DNA of 64,000 nt from Strongylocentrotus purpuratus. Lineage: Eukaryota; Echinodermata; Echinoidea; Camarodonta; Strongylocentrotidae. The number at the start of each line of letters is the position of its first letter. Position 1 is the first letter of the stretch. Location of the stretch: contig NW_022145526.1 of assembly GCF_000002235.5 (NCBI RefSeq), forward strand, positions 1,435,001 through 1,499,000, written 5' to 3'. The translations under genes were made by a program, and so were the position numbers. The notes beneath the pieces were generated by a model. That model was not told the DNA's origin and made no database searches. It saw only the letters and a list, made by a program, of their open reading frames with translations. This document shows positions 55,801 through 59,574 of the stretch, in pieces.

Positions 55801-56089
55801 CCTCTCCGAAGCGGTCCGGTCCAGCACCCACGGGAGCCGCATGTCCCGTGTGGAACACACCCTGACCCGCAGTGAGAACCTGCACCTACGCGGGGAAATC
55901 GTCGACAACAGCCGTTGCCTCATCTCCCTCACCGAAGACCGGATGTGCCAGGTCTGTCGGGGGCCATTCAGTGAGCCGACCTTTGTGCGATATCCGAACG
56001 GGGTCATCACGCATACGCAGTGCGCAAGGAATAAAGCGGTTTGTCCGGTCACGGGGCGGTTGTTCAGTACGCGCAAAGAGTCGACGTGA
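10064..56089 (+). CDS. TGFBRAP1: TGFBRAP1/VPS3, CORVET tethering-complex subunit
   Basis: Twenty-one coding exons, all with GT-AG introns and matching phases, give 865 residues (human TGFBRAP1 has 860). The order matches the family throughout: an N-terminal CNH beta-propeller (about 25-300), an alpha-helical Vps39/clathrin-repeat region (about 310-750), and a C-terminal Vps39-type zinc-binding tail with CQVC (Cys819, Cys822) and a later Cys844. Recognisable blocks include DEFLTVH, LPVEKQ, AGFIQFAQL, YLEHLV, KEKYHTHLAV, HDKALRILVHKLQDY and FVRYPNG. In animals the protein is the VPS3-like subunit of CORVET, which binds Rab5 and tethers early endosomes; it was first described as a TGF-beta receptor partner. 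Coding exons: 10064-10141, 17353-17405, 18648-18741, 20627-20725, 21606-21635, 22324-22380, 22922-23026, 23858-23992, 24713-24873, 25562-25694, 26179-26274, 26851-26955, 27407-27598, 28224-28417, 29122-29190, 30794-30866, 31496-31630, 53173-53388, 54298-54458, 54994-55066, 55751-56089. Confidence 0.96.
10367..11201 (+). repeat. 5' LTR
   Basis: The LTR contains a TATA-like TATTTAAAT (10879-10887) and AATAAA (11111-11116), in the order expected for a promoter followed by a poly(A) signal. Confidence 0.93.
11285..11786 (+). other. Unidentified reading-frame segment inside the LTR element
   Basis: An open stretch with non-repetitive, protein-like composition starts soon after the 5' LTR. I recognise no Gag, protease or polymerase motif in it. 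It may be the N-terminal part of the element's own Gag-like protein or a captured sequence. Confidence 0.35.
12271..12708 (+). CDS. Gag-like protein with two CCHC zinc knuckles
   Basis: A 145-residue frame inside the LTR element contains two CX2CX4HX4C knuckles (CWCCGIFGHFVRFC and CWRCGGFGHFVRSC). Each sits in a repeat of about 60 residues that also includes a Ser/Pro-rich lead and an ERGY(K/R)W tail, so the protein arose by internal duplication. CCHC knuckles of this kind bind nucleic acid in Gag nucleocapsids and in cellular CNBP-like proteins. A position between LTRs favours a retroelement origin. Confidence 0.75.
   Translation: MISIIMSEMEKQKQILEQMLRLNIFTPRSPSNHPQDNTSQVIRSPCWCCGIFGHFVRFCPLRIQERGYKWQGNGRPPLQLLRQSSSTSRSPPNYVSNNTSQSQSSKGACWRCGGFGHFVRSCSAKVEERGYRWKGKGGSPLPGVR
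13436..13775 (+). repeat. Tandem duplication inside the LTR element
   Basis: Two adjacent units of about 170 bp share TATGATACGATCC, ATAATGTTGGTATA, GATATCTGGGTATGAT and TTGCTGAATTCTGCATT. They have diverged from each other far more than the two LTRs, so the duplication predates this insertion. Confidence 0.85.
14976..15810 (+). repeat. 3' LTR
   Basis: Same length as the 5' LTR and nearly identical to it. It is followed directly by the GTAG target duplication. Confidence 0.93.
15960..16110. other. CpG-dense block in intron 1
   Basis: Runs such as CGCGCGCAAATTT and TCGCGCGTGCGCGCACG give two CpG clusters in otherwise AT-rich DNA. There is no gene start nearby that it would obviously serve. 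Confidence 0.6.
16976..17107 (+). repeat. GAA/GGA microsatellite in intron 1
   Basis: About 130 bp of almost pure purine (GAA units flanked by GGA units) lie 245 bp before exon 2. Confidence 0.95.
17353..17405 (+). CDS. TGFBRAP1: TGFBRAP1 coding exon 2
   Basis: A 53-bp exon encoding IECIECCGKNLYIGTSD and two bases of Cys44. Acceptor ATTCTAG, donor GATTG|GTAAG. It was found by matching the conserved IECVECCG block; it is too short to stand out as an ORF. Confidence 0.93.
18064..18243 (+). mobile_element. F-family TTAA element, copy 1
   Basis: A 180-bp element begins AGCCTAGTTTGGCC and ends AGTGTGGCT. TTAA flanks both ends (18060-18063 and 18244-18247). Copies 2 and 3 are at 33917-34109 and 35850-36036. 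No coding capacity. Confidence 0.82.
18648..18741 (+). CDS. TGFBRAP1: TGFBRAP1 coding exon 3
   Basis: Encodes residues 44-75, including IHYLIEEK and the ITF strand of the CNH propeller. Acceptor TTCTTTAG, donor GCTGTG|GTAAGT. Confidence 0.94.
18812..19344 (-). mobile_element. P1-family TTAA element, best copy
   Basis: A 533-bp element with inverted ends AGGTACTATGTCCC and GGGACATAGTATCT, flanked by TTAA on both sides (18808-18811 and 19345-19348). It runs opposite to the copies at 36 and 51 kb. It starts 70 bp after exon 3 and follows an AAT run. No transposase. Confidence 0.88.
19349..19465 (+). repeat. X repeat, copy 1
   Basis: About 115 bp (GTCCACTCCAAA, GAAATTCTTTTTGCCCAA, ACAAGGTAGCAGCAACTCC) directly abut the P1 element. 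The same block abuts another P1 copy at 36 kb. Confidence 0.75.
19496..19760. repeat. Trinucleotide-rich tract (AAT, AAC, ACT)
   Basis: Mixed AAT, CAA and ACT units over about 260 bp; low-complexity intron DNA. Confidence 0.9.
19861..20580. mobile_element. Element with self-palindromic poly-G/poly-C ends
   Basis: Both ends carry a G-run, TCAA(A/T)TTGA and a C-run; each end is therefore itself a palindrome, and the two ends are also inverted repeats of each other. The left flank is TTTA and the right flank TTAA. The interior has two CpG-rich segments near the ends. It ends 46 bp before exon 4. The family is not identified. Confidence 0.6.
20627..20725 (+). CDS. TGFBRAP1: TGFBRAP1 coding exon 4
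   Basis: Encodes residues 76-108 (RKPIQQLQAASALTRILVL and onward to FNLE). Acceptor GTAACAG, donor CTAGAG|GTATGT. Two decayed copies of its 3' half lie downstream at 20833-20893 and 21223-21272. Confidence 0.94.
20833..20893 (+). pseudogene. Decayed tandem copy of exon 4 (copy 2)
   Basis: About 60 bp match the 3' half of exon 4 (CTGGT.CTGTGTGATAA, then ACACATGTTCAACCTAGAG). The reading frame and the donor GT are lost (ATTTAT follows GAG). The C-rich intron sequence before it also resembles the start of intron 4, so exon and intron were duplicated together. Confidence 0.75.
20925..21134. repeat. Large near-perfect inverted repeat in intron 4
   Basis: Two arms of about 90 bp are reverse complements with few mismatches, separated by about 30 bp. 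Key arm words are GACAAAGAAAGCGG and ACAGTTCCTCAGGTAGACAA. It sits exactly between the two exon 4 relics. Confidence 0.88.
21223..21272 (+). pseudogene. Decayed tandem copy of exon 4 (copy 3)
   Basis: A more diverged relic (TGCTGGTACTGTACTGATG, then ACACATGTTTACCCTCCAG) preceded by similar C-rich DNA and the words GACTTAAT, as in copy 2. Not functional as an exon. Confidence 0.6.
21606..21635 (+). CDS. TGFBRAP1: TGFBRAP1 coding exon 5 (30-bp micro-exon)
   Basis: Only ten codons, PILSGAKIKG, aligning with PVPSGARIKG in human. Acceptor TTTGTCTAG, donor AAAGGG|GTGAGT, phase 0 on both sides, so skipping it would keep the frame. Confidence 0.92.
22324..22380 (+). CDS. TGFBRAP1: TGFBRAP1 coding exon 6
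   Basis: Nineteen codons (VTSFCVNENPRSGSPFSVE), matching the NENPVSGDPFCVE block in human. Acceptor TCTCCAAG, donor GTAGAG|GTAAGC. Confidence 0.94.
22815..22910 (+). repeat. CT-rich tract before exon 7
   Basis: About 95 bp of CTCT with interruptions, forming an extended polypyrimidine tract before the exon 7 acceptor. Confidence 0.9.
22922..23026 (+). CDS. TGFBRAP1: TGFBRAP1 coding exon 7
   Basis: Residues 138-172 of the CNH propeller (IAVATKRRLVQVY to PVNV). It follows a CT-rich tract that serves as a long polypyrimidine region. Donor AATGTG|GTGAGT. Confidence 0.94.
23858..23992 (+). CDS. TGFBRAP1: TGFBRAP1 coding exon 8
   Basis: Residues 173-217, containing QYILANYDTG, DLFP and PIIKRVGR, all conserved in the family. 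Acceptor TTCCACAG, donor GGAAGG|GTAGGT. Confidence 0.95.
24713..24873 (+). CDS. TGFBRAP1: TGFBRAP1 coding exon 9
   Basis: Residues 218-270 plus two bases of Ser271, including EEFLLAGPGALGMF and VVALDDEFLTVH. Its donor lies about 30 bp before a 250-bp CTT repeat. Confidence 0.95.
24903..25157 (+). repeat. CTT (GAA on the other strand) microsatellite in intron 9
   Basis: About 255 bp of pyrimidine-only CTT and CCT units begin about 30 bp after the exon 9 donor. The long Phe/Leu and Arg frames read through it are artefacts of the repeat. Confidence 0.97.
25562..25694 (+). CDS. TGFBRAP1: TGFBRAP1 coding exon 10
   Basis: Residues 271-315 (SVLDQQQKQTIPF to LVPLPVEKQ), closing the CNH propeller. 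Acceptor ATTCATCAG, donor AAACAG|GTATAG. Confidence 0.95.
26179..26274 (+). CDS. TGFBRAP1: TGFBRAP1 coding exon 11
   Basis: Residues 316-347, including DKRVEEALNLAK, the start of the helical region. Acceptor CACATCAG, donor CTGCAG|GTAATG. Confidence 0.95.
26306..26666 (+). mobile_element. P4-family TTAA element, copy 1
   Basis: A 361-bp element begins AGGGATCTGG, ends CAATCCCT and is flanked by TTAA on both sides (26302-26305 and 26667-26670). Copy 2 lies inverted at 31953-32328. It sits in intron 11. Confidence 0.82.
26851..26955 (+). CDS. TGFBRAP1: TGFBRAP1 coding exon 12
   Basis: Residues 348-382, with QQAGFIQFAQLNF and LDVRE conserved. Acceptor TTCTTATAG, donor AGAGAG|GTAAGA. Confidence 0.95.
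27290..27352 (+). repeat. H-family fragment
   Basis: AGAGTCAAACCTGG followed by GACCACTTTTGTTG matches the left part of the H elements at 30500, 54555 and 56701. Confidence 0.5.
27407..27598 (+). CDS. TGFBRAP1: TGFBRAP1 coding exon 13
   Basis: Residues 383-446 (LICLYPNLLPSNSNF to VGMKL). The PPLH and CKQFLMDFL blocks match human PPLH and CKRFLMSYL. Donor AAACTG|GTAAAG. Confidence 0.95.
27868..28217 (+). repeat. CT-rich tract before exon 14
   Basis: About 350 bp of CT and CCT units run up to the exon 14 acceptor. Long Leu/Ser frames across it are artefacts, although one runs into the real exon. Confidence 0.95.
28224..28417 (+). CDS. TGFBRAP1: TGFBRAP1 coding exon 14
   Basis: Residues 447-510 plus two bases of residue 511, including EVDTALLKLYAES and HHALALLHRYQGD (Vps39 domain 1 region). 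It follows a 350-bp CT-rich tract ending in the acceptor CATATCAG. Confidence 0.95.
28437..28710 (+). repeat. Two-copy tandem repeat in intron 14
   Basis: Units of about 145 bp share GCAGAG.CAATGAACTGATT, AGGTCAAAG and GATTAC.ATCAAAC. The first copy starts 20 bp after exon 14. Confidence 0.75.
29122..29190 (+). CDS. TGFBRAP1: TGFBRAP1 coding exon 15
   Basis: Residues 511-533, LADGDATDETFPGLGF and VIDFLS; human has VNGDVQDST and IVDFL here. It enters and leaves in phase 2. Donor ATCAAG|GTGAGA. Confidence 0.9.
29391..29757. repeat. Palindromic minisatellite in intron 15
   Basis: The left half is a tandem array of units like AGGACAACTACCCCCT. The right half is an array of the reverse complement (AGGGGGTAGTTGTCCT). 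The two arrays meet near 29575, so the whole tract of about 365 bp can fold on itself. Confidence 0.92.
30500..30692 (+). mobile_element. H-family inverted-repeat element, best copy
   Basis: A 193-bp element bounded by TACAGTCAAACCTG and CAGGTTTGACTGTA, with repeated GTAGACAGGTGGTC(T) inside. No coding capacity. Other copies are at 54555-54736 and 56701-56850, with fragments near 27290 and 43960. Confidence 0.82.
30794..30866 (+). CDS. TGFBRAP1: TGFBRAP1 coding exon 16
   Basis: Residues 534-558 with DHELVWRYVDWAMRKEPE, matching human DEELVWAYADWVLQKSEE. Acceptor TTAATGTAG, donor ACTAAG|GTAAAG. Confidence 0.94.
30893..31480 (+). repeat. GAT/GGT-rich tract filling intron 16
   Basis: Imperfect GATGGT and GATGAT units span nearly all of intron 16. 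The long Val/Met and Gly/Asp frames in it have repeat composition and are not genes. Confidence 0.93.
31496..31630 (+). CDS. TGFBRAP1: TGFBRAP1 coding exon 17
   Basis: Residues 559-603 (IFTERPENEP to YLEHLVFVKKME). Human has VFTKRPLDEQ and YLEHLVIDKR. It is followed by the 21.5-kb intron 17. Confidence 0.95.
31953..32328 (-). mobile_element. P4-family TTAA element, copy 2
   Basis: A 376-bp inverted relative of 26306-26666. TTAA lies at 31949-31952 and 32329-32332. The shared interior includes the complement of AGTCAGGAACCCCATGA. Confidence 0.8.
33090..33238 (+). mobile_element. S1 tRNA-derived SINE
   Basis: The head looks like a tRNA: A-box TGGCTCAGTGG, a CTCATAA anticodon-like loop (CAT, as in tRNA-Met) and B-box GGTTCGAAATC. 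The body ends TTAAGCGCTATATACAAA and a short ATT repeat tail. It has no acceptor-stem partner, so it is not a functional tRNA. Confidence 0.85.
33917..34109 (+). mobile_element. F-family TTAA element, copy 2
   Basis: A 193-bp copy with TTAA at 33913-33916 and 34110-34113. It shares GGCCAGAAGGGATTAGA and AGAGGATCATGGGGGACCAA with the other copies. Confidence 0.82.
34505..34935 (+). repeat. CTTT/CT-rich tract
   Basis: About 430 bp of pyrimidine-rich simple sequence; the Ser/Leu/Phe frames over it are not genes. Confidence 0.93.
35520..35751 (+). mobile_element. D-family inverted-repeat element, copy 1
   Basis: Bounded by AACTCAATTATTTATACC and GGGTGTGAATAATTCAGTT. The interior contains GCAAAGGCCCTAATCCAACC. 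Other copies lie at 38643, 39641, 57712 (end only) and 60107. Confidence 0.75.
35850..36036 (+). mobile_element. F-family TTAA element, copy 3
   Basis: A 187-bp copy flanked by TTAA (35846-35849 and 36037-36040). The first 35 bp are more diverged than in copies 1 and 2. Confidence 0.82.
36059..36099 (+). repeat. AAT microsatellite
   Basis: About 13 AAT units. Confidence 0.95.
36107..36255 (+). repeat. X repeat, copy 2
   Basis: Longer copy of the X block (GTCCACTCCAAAG to GCAGCAACTCCCGTCT). It abuts a P1 element, as copy 1 does, but with P1 on the other side. Confidence 0.75.
36265..36795 (+). mobile_element. P1-family TTAA element, copy 3
   Basis: About 530 bp ending GGGACATAGTACCT then TTAA (36796-36799). 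The left end is mutated and its TTAA is not evident. Confidence 0.8.
37325..37920 (+). repeat. CT/CCT-rich tract
   Basis: About 600 bp of pyrimidine-rich low-complexity DNA with long pure CT runs near 37705-37735 and 37860-37890. Confidence 0.93.
38643..38879 (-). mobile_element. D-family element, copy 2
   Basis: Bounded by CAGAATTATTCATAC and TATAAATAATTCAGTTATC, opposite to copy 1 in its interior (GGGTTGAATTAGGGCC). Confidence 0.65.
39641..39834 (-). mobile_element. D-family element, copy 3
   Basis: Bounded by AACTTAATTATTCATACCCC and GGATATGAATAATTAAATT. It ends about 80 bp before the P3 element at 39915. Confidence 0.65.
39915..40316 (+). mobile_element. P3-family TTAA element, best copy
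   Basis: A 402-bp element with inverted ends AGAGGAAGTTGAGTTCTGG and CCAGAACTCAACCTTCTCT, flanked by TTAA at 39911-39914 and 40317-40320. It has no coding capacity. A relative is nested in a D element at 60212-60595. Confidence 0.87.
40390..41060 (+). repeat. Degenerate minisatellite with CCAAT motifs
   Basis: Units of about 25-45 bp follow the pattern TTGACCAATCAGGATTTTTGAGGAATA with many variants. The exact word CCAATCAG occurs at least four times (near 40447, 40766, 40989 and 41029). Confidence 0.85.
41275..41430 (-). repeat. S2 SINE fragment (body and tail)
   Basis: Contains the reverse complement of a CTTAGAAAC...AAGTGCTACATAAATCC tail, then CGCACAATGTGTACCATCTCC, matching the copy at 59575-59845. 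Confidence 0.6.
43078..43335. repeat. Inverted repeat in intron 17
   Basis: Arms of about 75 bp (43078-43152 and 43262-43335) share CAAAGACTAAGAT, AGTTGGAC and GCCACTGTTTGCTCTCAC in opposite orientation, with about 110 bp between them. Confidence 0.8.
43394..43544. mobile_element. G-family inverted-repeat element, copy 1
   Basis: About 150 bp bounded by GGGCCCTGTTTCATAAAAC and GTTTTATGAAACAGGGACC, with TCTGATTGGCTGAGAGCAAA inside. Other copies are at 47460-47594 and 62274-62422, with a fragment at 53409. Confidence 0.8.
43588..43955 (+). repeat. Two-copy tandem repeat, about 185 bp unit
   Basis: Both units contain AAAATCAATATGAAAACAT, ACCTGTCAGTTAAGAATCAT and CTGTTTCCATGTTTATAG. They run straight into the satellite that follows. 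Confidence 0.85.
43991..44640 (+). repeat. Satellite-like array, about 140-150 bp unit
   Basis: Units start near 43991, 44069 (after a short unit), 44207, 44354 and 44507. Each carries TAGGCGTTTTATTT, GATGTAAAAGTCACTCC, GGGCAGGGGTAATGTT and TTGGCATCTTTGTGG. Confidence 0.9.
46838..47106 (-). CDS. Possible terminal exon of an unknown minus-strand gene
   Basis: On the minus strand a splice-acceptor-like AATTTCAATAG is followed at once by 88 open codons that begin EPLHERYEIQKLFTDEWAYS and end at TAA (46840-46838). The composition is ordinary protein, not repeat. I do not recognise the family. The AT-rich DNA to the left (46837 down to about 45700) lacks repeats and could be its 3' UTR. I could not find an upstream partner exon between 47.1 and 53 kb, so it may instead be a gene fragment stranded in the intron. 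Confidence 0.35.
47285..47410 (+). mobile_element. LINE 3' end fragment
   Basis: Resembles the last codons and tail of the LINE fragment at 58900-59236: AAAACTCAACTCTTCCC, then a TATGCTATATAAACAC tail and an ATT run. CR1-like or L2-like elements have such ends. Confidence 0.55.
47460..47594. mobile_element. G-family element, copy 2
   Basis: Diverged copy with GGTCCTCTGTCATAAAAC at the left and ATTGACTGAGAGCAAA inside; the right end is poor. Confidence 0.65.
47778..47980 (+). repeat. CATT tetranucleotide repeat
   Basis: About 200 bp of CATT units with rare interruptions. The His-Ser-Phe-Ile frames across it come from the repeat. Confidence 0.97.
48320..48355 (+). repeat. P3-family end fragment
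   Basis: CCAGAACTCAAACTTTTCT followed by TTAA matches the right end of the P3 element at 39915-40316. Confidence 0.5.
48430..48910 (+). repeat. Tandem repeat, about 250 bp unit, two and a bit copies
   Basis: Both full units contain TGTTGAGAATATGTTTTTCAA and CCAGGTATAGGGTGTCTCAT. The first also carries an inserted AAT-rich stretch. A third unit starts near 48865. Confidence 0.85.
51510..52040 (+). mobile_element. P1-family TTAA element, copy 4
   Basis: About 530 bp ending ATATAGTACCT then TTAA (52041-52044). The left end is degraded. Confidence 0.78.
52506..52590 (+). repeat. ATTT-type tetranucleotide repeat
   Basis: TTTA and TTCA units over about 85 bp. Confidence 0.9.
52882..52950 (+). 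repeat. 12-bp minisatellite before the exon 18 relic
   Basis: About five units of CCAGTGCCTAAA with substitutions, ending 50 bp before the relic exon. Confidence 0.85.
53001..53096 (+). pseudogene. Decayed tandem copy of exon 18 with intact acceptor
   Basis: The acceptor TTACAG is followed by 27 bases identical to the start of exon 18 (encoding KEKYHTHLA). Weaker similarity continues for about 35 bp, then the frame ends at a TAA (53094-53096). No donor is evident. Splicing into it would truncate the protein near residue 634. It is either dead or a poison exon. Confidence 0.8.
53173..53388 (+). CDS. TGFBRAP1: TGFBRAP1 coding exon 18
   Basis: Residues 604-675: KEKYHTHLAVLYLDQVL, an exon-specific run of LDLDLARSKLRHLLQ, and AILYGK. 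Acceptor TGTTACAG, donor GGAAAG|GTATGT. A decayed copy of its 5' part lies 172 bp upstream. Confidence 0.95.
53409..53475 (+). repeat. G-family end fragment
   Basis: GGGCCCATTGCATAAAAC resembles the G-family left end; the rest is lost. It starts 20 bp after exon 18. Confidence 0.5.
54298..54458 (+). CDS. TGFBRAP1: TGFBRAP1 coding exon 19
   Basis: Residues 676-728 plus two bases of Gly729: LEEHDKALRILVHKLQDYGA and AENYC are strongly conserved. Acceptor CCCCTCAG, donor GAAGG|GTAAGT. Confidence 0.95.
54555..54736 (+). mobile_element. H-family element, copy 2
   Basis: About 180 bp ending GCAGGTTTGACTGTA; contains CTCAAGGGAAACATGAAAAG and TCACTAAAGCAGG. It sits in intron 19. Confidence 0.75.
54994..55066 (+). 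CDS. TGFBRAP1: TGFBRAP1 coding exon 20
   Basis: Residues 729-753 (KKDSLLGPAMNLLNSPEADF, then DTVR), matching human AVDLLNRHATEFD. Acceptor GGTACAG, donor GTCAGA|GTAAGT. Confidence 0.94.
55751..56089 (+). CDS. TGFBRAP1: TGFBRAP1 coding exon 21 (last)
   Basis: Residues 754-865 and the TGA stop. It carries the Vps39-type zinc-binding tail: MCQVCRGPFSEPTFVRYPNG and HTQC. Its GC content is clearly above the surrounding DNA. Confidence 0.96.
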   Translation, partial: VLQLLPETWSVGLISRFLSEAVRSSTHGSRMSRVEHTLTRSENLHLRGEIVDNSRCLISLTEDRMCQVCRGPFSEPTFVRYPNGVITHTQCARNKAVCPVTGRLFSTRKEST

Positions 56090-56267
56090 TAGAGCATTGT
56101 TGAGTGGTTTTGCGATGCTTGACATGATCAAAGCACTTTCTATTGCTCTGAACTCTAGACTGTGAACCCTCAACTCTGAACTCTGCACTCTCATCACTAG
56201 AATGTGAACGCTGCGCTCTCATATGTATAATGTGAGCTATAGGTTTTGCCCAGCAAGAATGTGTAGA

Positions 56268-56273
56268 ATTAAA
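56268..56273 (+). terminator. TGFBRAP1: Candidate poly(A) signal ATTAAA for TGFBRAP1
   Basis: ATTAAA lies 179 nt after the stop codon; an AATAAA follows at 56430-56435. Either could end the transcript. Confidence 0.4.
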
Positions 56274-56700
56274 GTAAATGCAGAGTATAACTAACTAGTT
56301 CTATCTATCTGAGCCCATATCATCTTCTTGACTCTGTTAGTGTAGACTTGCAACCCTGAAATCAGAGAAAATCCAGGGAAATGGGTATTCTTTTTCCCCT
56401 CAAGGAAGCAAACAGTTGGGGAAATTAGAAATAAAAGACAGCCCCCAAAGACAGTAGTAAATCTCTGACACTTTACCTCAAGTCTTTTAACACTTTGGTT
56501 GACTTCTTTGCACATTCACTCATTTGCCACATGTGCACATCTGCACAAAACAGTAGGCACCAATTACCAGAAGGATTGCTTTGTCCAACACAATGCAAAT
56601 TATCCATTTGCAGAATGGATTAGATCCATCACATTTTTGTATCACTGCCATAGATGAATCATGCACTGGAAACAATTACAAAAAATCCTGCGGCCTTTGG

Positions 56701-56850
56701 TACAGTAAAACCTGTCTATAAAGACCACTCAAGGGAGTCAAGAAAAGTGGTCTTTATAGGCAGGCATTCTGTATATCCAAGTTCCTTTAGTATATTTTTC
56801 AACAAGAAACCATTTTAGATGGAAATGAAAAATTTGATCCCGTGATAAAA
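56701..56850 (+). mobile_element. H-family element, copy 3 (right end missing)
   Basis: Begins TACAGTAAAACCTGTCTATA and carries CCACTCAAGGGAGTCAAGAA. The right inverted end is not seen. Confidence 0.7.
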
Positions 56851-57711
56851 ACAGGGAGATTAATTGTGTGGCATCGTAAGGGTTAAAGGTCACATTTGGT
56901 GAATTTAAAGGTGAACATCACCTCATCCTTATATTTCTCACTCACAGGCATGTATGTGTAGCCAAGAAACAAAGTTGCATTTTGCCCATCATGATGTATA
57001 TATGGTTTCGGATTCTTTTGTTCAAATACAGATGCATAACTTCTAATCGAAAGTCACAAAACTGCATATAAAACATTGCCAAAACCAAAAAGAATAGGCC
57101 TTTTATGTTGAAGTTCTTTGGGATAAAATTAAAATGAAAGCTGAAAGTCAACTAAAATCATGTTCTGCCTACATCATGTGCTGTGTGGCAATGTTTTAAG
57201 ATGTAGAGTCTCCAATATCTTGAAAGAAGAGCCGCTATAGCTTGGCTTCGAAGAATGTTCGGTTTCTGGAAAAATATGAAGGATTAAAGTGTTCTTAATA
57301 GTCATTTCTATTTCATGATATTAAAAGTTGTTTTCAGAAGATTTGTGAATTTCCCAAGCACAAGTTTTACCACTCACGAATAGCCCCGGCAAGTCAGCCC
57401 TGGTAAATTCTTTTGCGTGAATTTATTATGTGGTGTAAACAATAATATTATTGAAGTGCAATTTAAGCAAGCATTCAACCAGCATTGCATGTGTTTGCAA
57501 ATATATTCTTGACCAAATTATTATTCACATTTTAATGTTTACTTTTATATTATATTATTGTTTAGTTGTGTAGGAATTACTATCAAGCTTTTTGTATTGT
57601 TGGTACATGTGGCAATATCATGTGCTTTTTCTGTGCTGTGTTCTCTTTGCAGTTCGAACTGTATAAAATACAGAGTTCAATACCTACAAAAGAACAAACA
57701 AAAATAAAATT

Positions 57712-57737
57712 TACAAGGGGTATGAATAATTGAGTTG
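57712..57737 (+). repeat. D-family end fragment
   Basis: GGGGTATGAATAATTGAGTTG matches the D right end and is cut exactly at the TTAA where the P2 element begins. Confidence 0.7.
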
Positions 57738-57741
57738 TTAA

Positions 57742-58197
57742 AGGTAATACAAAGTTTTGGGAAATTTTGAAAAATGAGTGGGTAGTGATTTTTTACAATT
57801 TTGATATATCTGGATGCCCCTGTGGATGTATTATAAGCACTAGAAAATTTTGCCCCTGAAACACTTCTGCTTTCGAGTAAAATAGAATATAAAAAATTAC
57901 TGGTGCTCCCAAAAAAATTTTGATAAATTTCAAATAGCGCCTACGACCGTACAATAGTATCTGCGACCATGAAAATCTTAGAATATGTAGTTGTGATATA
58001 TAGATTCCAAACAGGAATTGATATCTTGACCTTGAGAGGGAGCTATACAACATAAAGAGTGTATTATTTACAATTTTATCATTTTAGACTCGATTTCAAC
58101 CGCGACAACGATCACTGAATATTGTAGGATCGCATATGCTTCCAATATGTTCATTTGAACCAAATTCATGACCCCATACCAAAACTTTGTATTACCT
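57742..58197 (+). mobile_element. P2-family TTAA element, complete copy
   Basis: A 456-bp element with inverted ends AGGTAATACAAAGTTTTGG and CCAAAACTTTGTATTACCT, flanked by TTAA at 57738-57741 and 58198-58201. No coding capacity. A second copy runs off the right edge of the window. Confidence 0.9.
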
Positions 58198-58489
58198 TTA
58201 ACTGTATCACCATGTATCACAATTCATATTAATGGTGTAAAGTCTCATCTTCATTTTATCTTTTGTTTTTCATGCAACTCAATTTGTAGCGATGTACATT
58301 GTAACATATGATATATTTATAATGCTTTGAAATTGTGGGAATTTCGGATATATAGAGATGTGTACAATTAAAGATGTCTGTGTACACAAAGTTTGGCAAT
58401 GGTAAATTCTTGTTGTAACTACTTGTTGTTTCTAGTCGGCCAATTCCATGTGTTGCAGAATAACATCTACGGAGAATTTGTTGATATAC

Positions 58490-58740
58490 AGTAGGCTTGC
58501 GGGTGCACCATGTGAGAGAGAGAGAGGGGATTGAGGAGTCCTGAAAAGGACTCTTGGTAATCTTTCTTGAGGGTGTGTAGTCCTGAAAAGGACTGTTTGT
58601 GTAGTCTTGAAAAAGACTGTTGGTTATCTTTCTTAGCTTATAGTTCTAAGGAGAACTATAGTGCTTGGAGAGGACGAGTGGCGGGAGTGGCTCGACGTTT
58701 CAAACAGGTTGACTATCCGTCGTCAGGAGAGAATTTGTTG
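58490..58740 (+). repeat. Unclassified repeat, copy 2
   Basis: The left part matches 1190-1270. Three AGTCCTGAAAAGGACT-like blocks follow, then a complementary pair (CGACGTTTC and CGTCGTCAGG) that can form a hairpin. Such GTCG...GAAACGTCG motifs are common near the ends of invertebrate retroelements, but no family is assigned. Confidence 0.5.
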
Positions 58741-58899
58741 TTTTTAATAGAGAATATTATAGACATTTTAATTAATACTCTAAAAATTAGTGACAAGATA
58801 TATTGAATATAGTGTTGATTTGATGATAAGAACTCCTTGGTAAACCATTAATTTCCTAAGATTTCAGCCAAAATTATACTACAATACCGGATACTTGTT

Positions 58900-59236
58900 C
58901 AAACTTTCAAATCTATGTCGACCACTCTTCTTGTATACATTTCCTCACTCTTTCAGCAACAGAGAACATCCTATTCCCTTAGGTCTTCATCAGCTCCTAC
59001 CTTTGTCATTCCCAAATCCTGTAAACAGGCTGGTCAAATCCTTTCAGTCCTTAGCCCCACGTCTCTGGAACAAACTCCCCTCGTTCTTAAGAAACAGTAT
59101 TTCACTAGATTCCTTCGAAAAACAACTGAAAACTTACCTGTACAACTCACTACATTGTTGATGGTCTCAGAGACAGCGCCTTGTAACCTTTGGAAAAGGC
59201 TCTATATAAATCCAATTATTATTATTATTATTATTA
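58900..59236 (+). mobile_element. LINE 3' fragment: reverse transcriptase C-terminus and tail
   Basis: One frame reads SFQSLAPRLWNKLPSFLRNS followed by LDSFEKQLKTYLY, the typical C-terminus of CR1-like, L2-like or Jockey-like LINE polymerases. The preceding conserved part (LRSSSAPTF) lies in another frame, so a frameshift separates them. After the stop comes GGCTCTATATAAATCC and an ATT repeat tail. The 5' portion is absent, as in most LINE copies. Confidence 0.8.
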
Positions 59237-59574
59237 GGCATAGTTTTGAATGGATTACGACTGATGACCGAGAGAGAGGGTCTTTGAGAGTTTGTGTAAG
59301 CGTTCACGAACGCAACAGCCCAACAACCTAACAGACATGTCCGTCTTTAAGGCCTTCTGAAAACTTTTCTCAGGGTTCATGAAACCAACATGCGACTCTG
59401 GAGGGCTGTCGGTATCATGGGCTCTCAGTTAATTTGGATGCACCTAGAAATACCACTTCAGATTTGGCTAATTGACGGAGCGCATAGGGGAGGGTAGTCC
59501 AGATCCCGTCCATTTTTTCTTCACTCGTCTTTTTCCCCTCCCTAAAATGCATTTCACATAGTTTGCGAGGTCTC

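Larger units (their letters stand above)
56090..58900. other. Region downstream of TGFBRAP1
   Basis: AT-rich DNA with an H copy (56701-56850), a D end (57712-57737), a P2 element (57742-58197) and an unclassified repeat (58490-58740). I see no gene. Confidence 0.7.

Noticed and set aside
58640-58740. A hammerhead ribozyme, suggested by CTGACGA and GAAACGTCG on the minus strand
   Set aside because: The stem between the two conserved words does not pair, so the fold fails.
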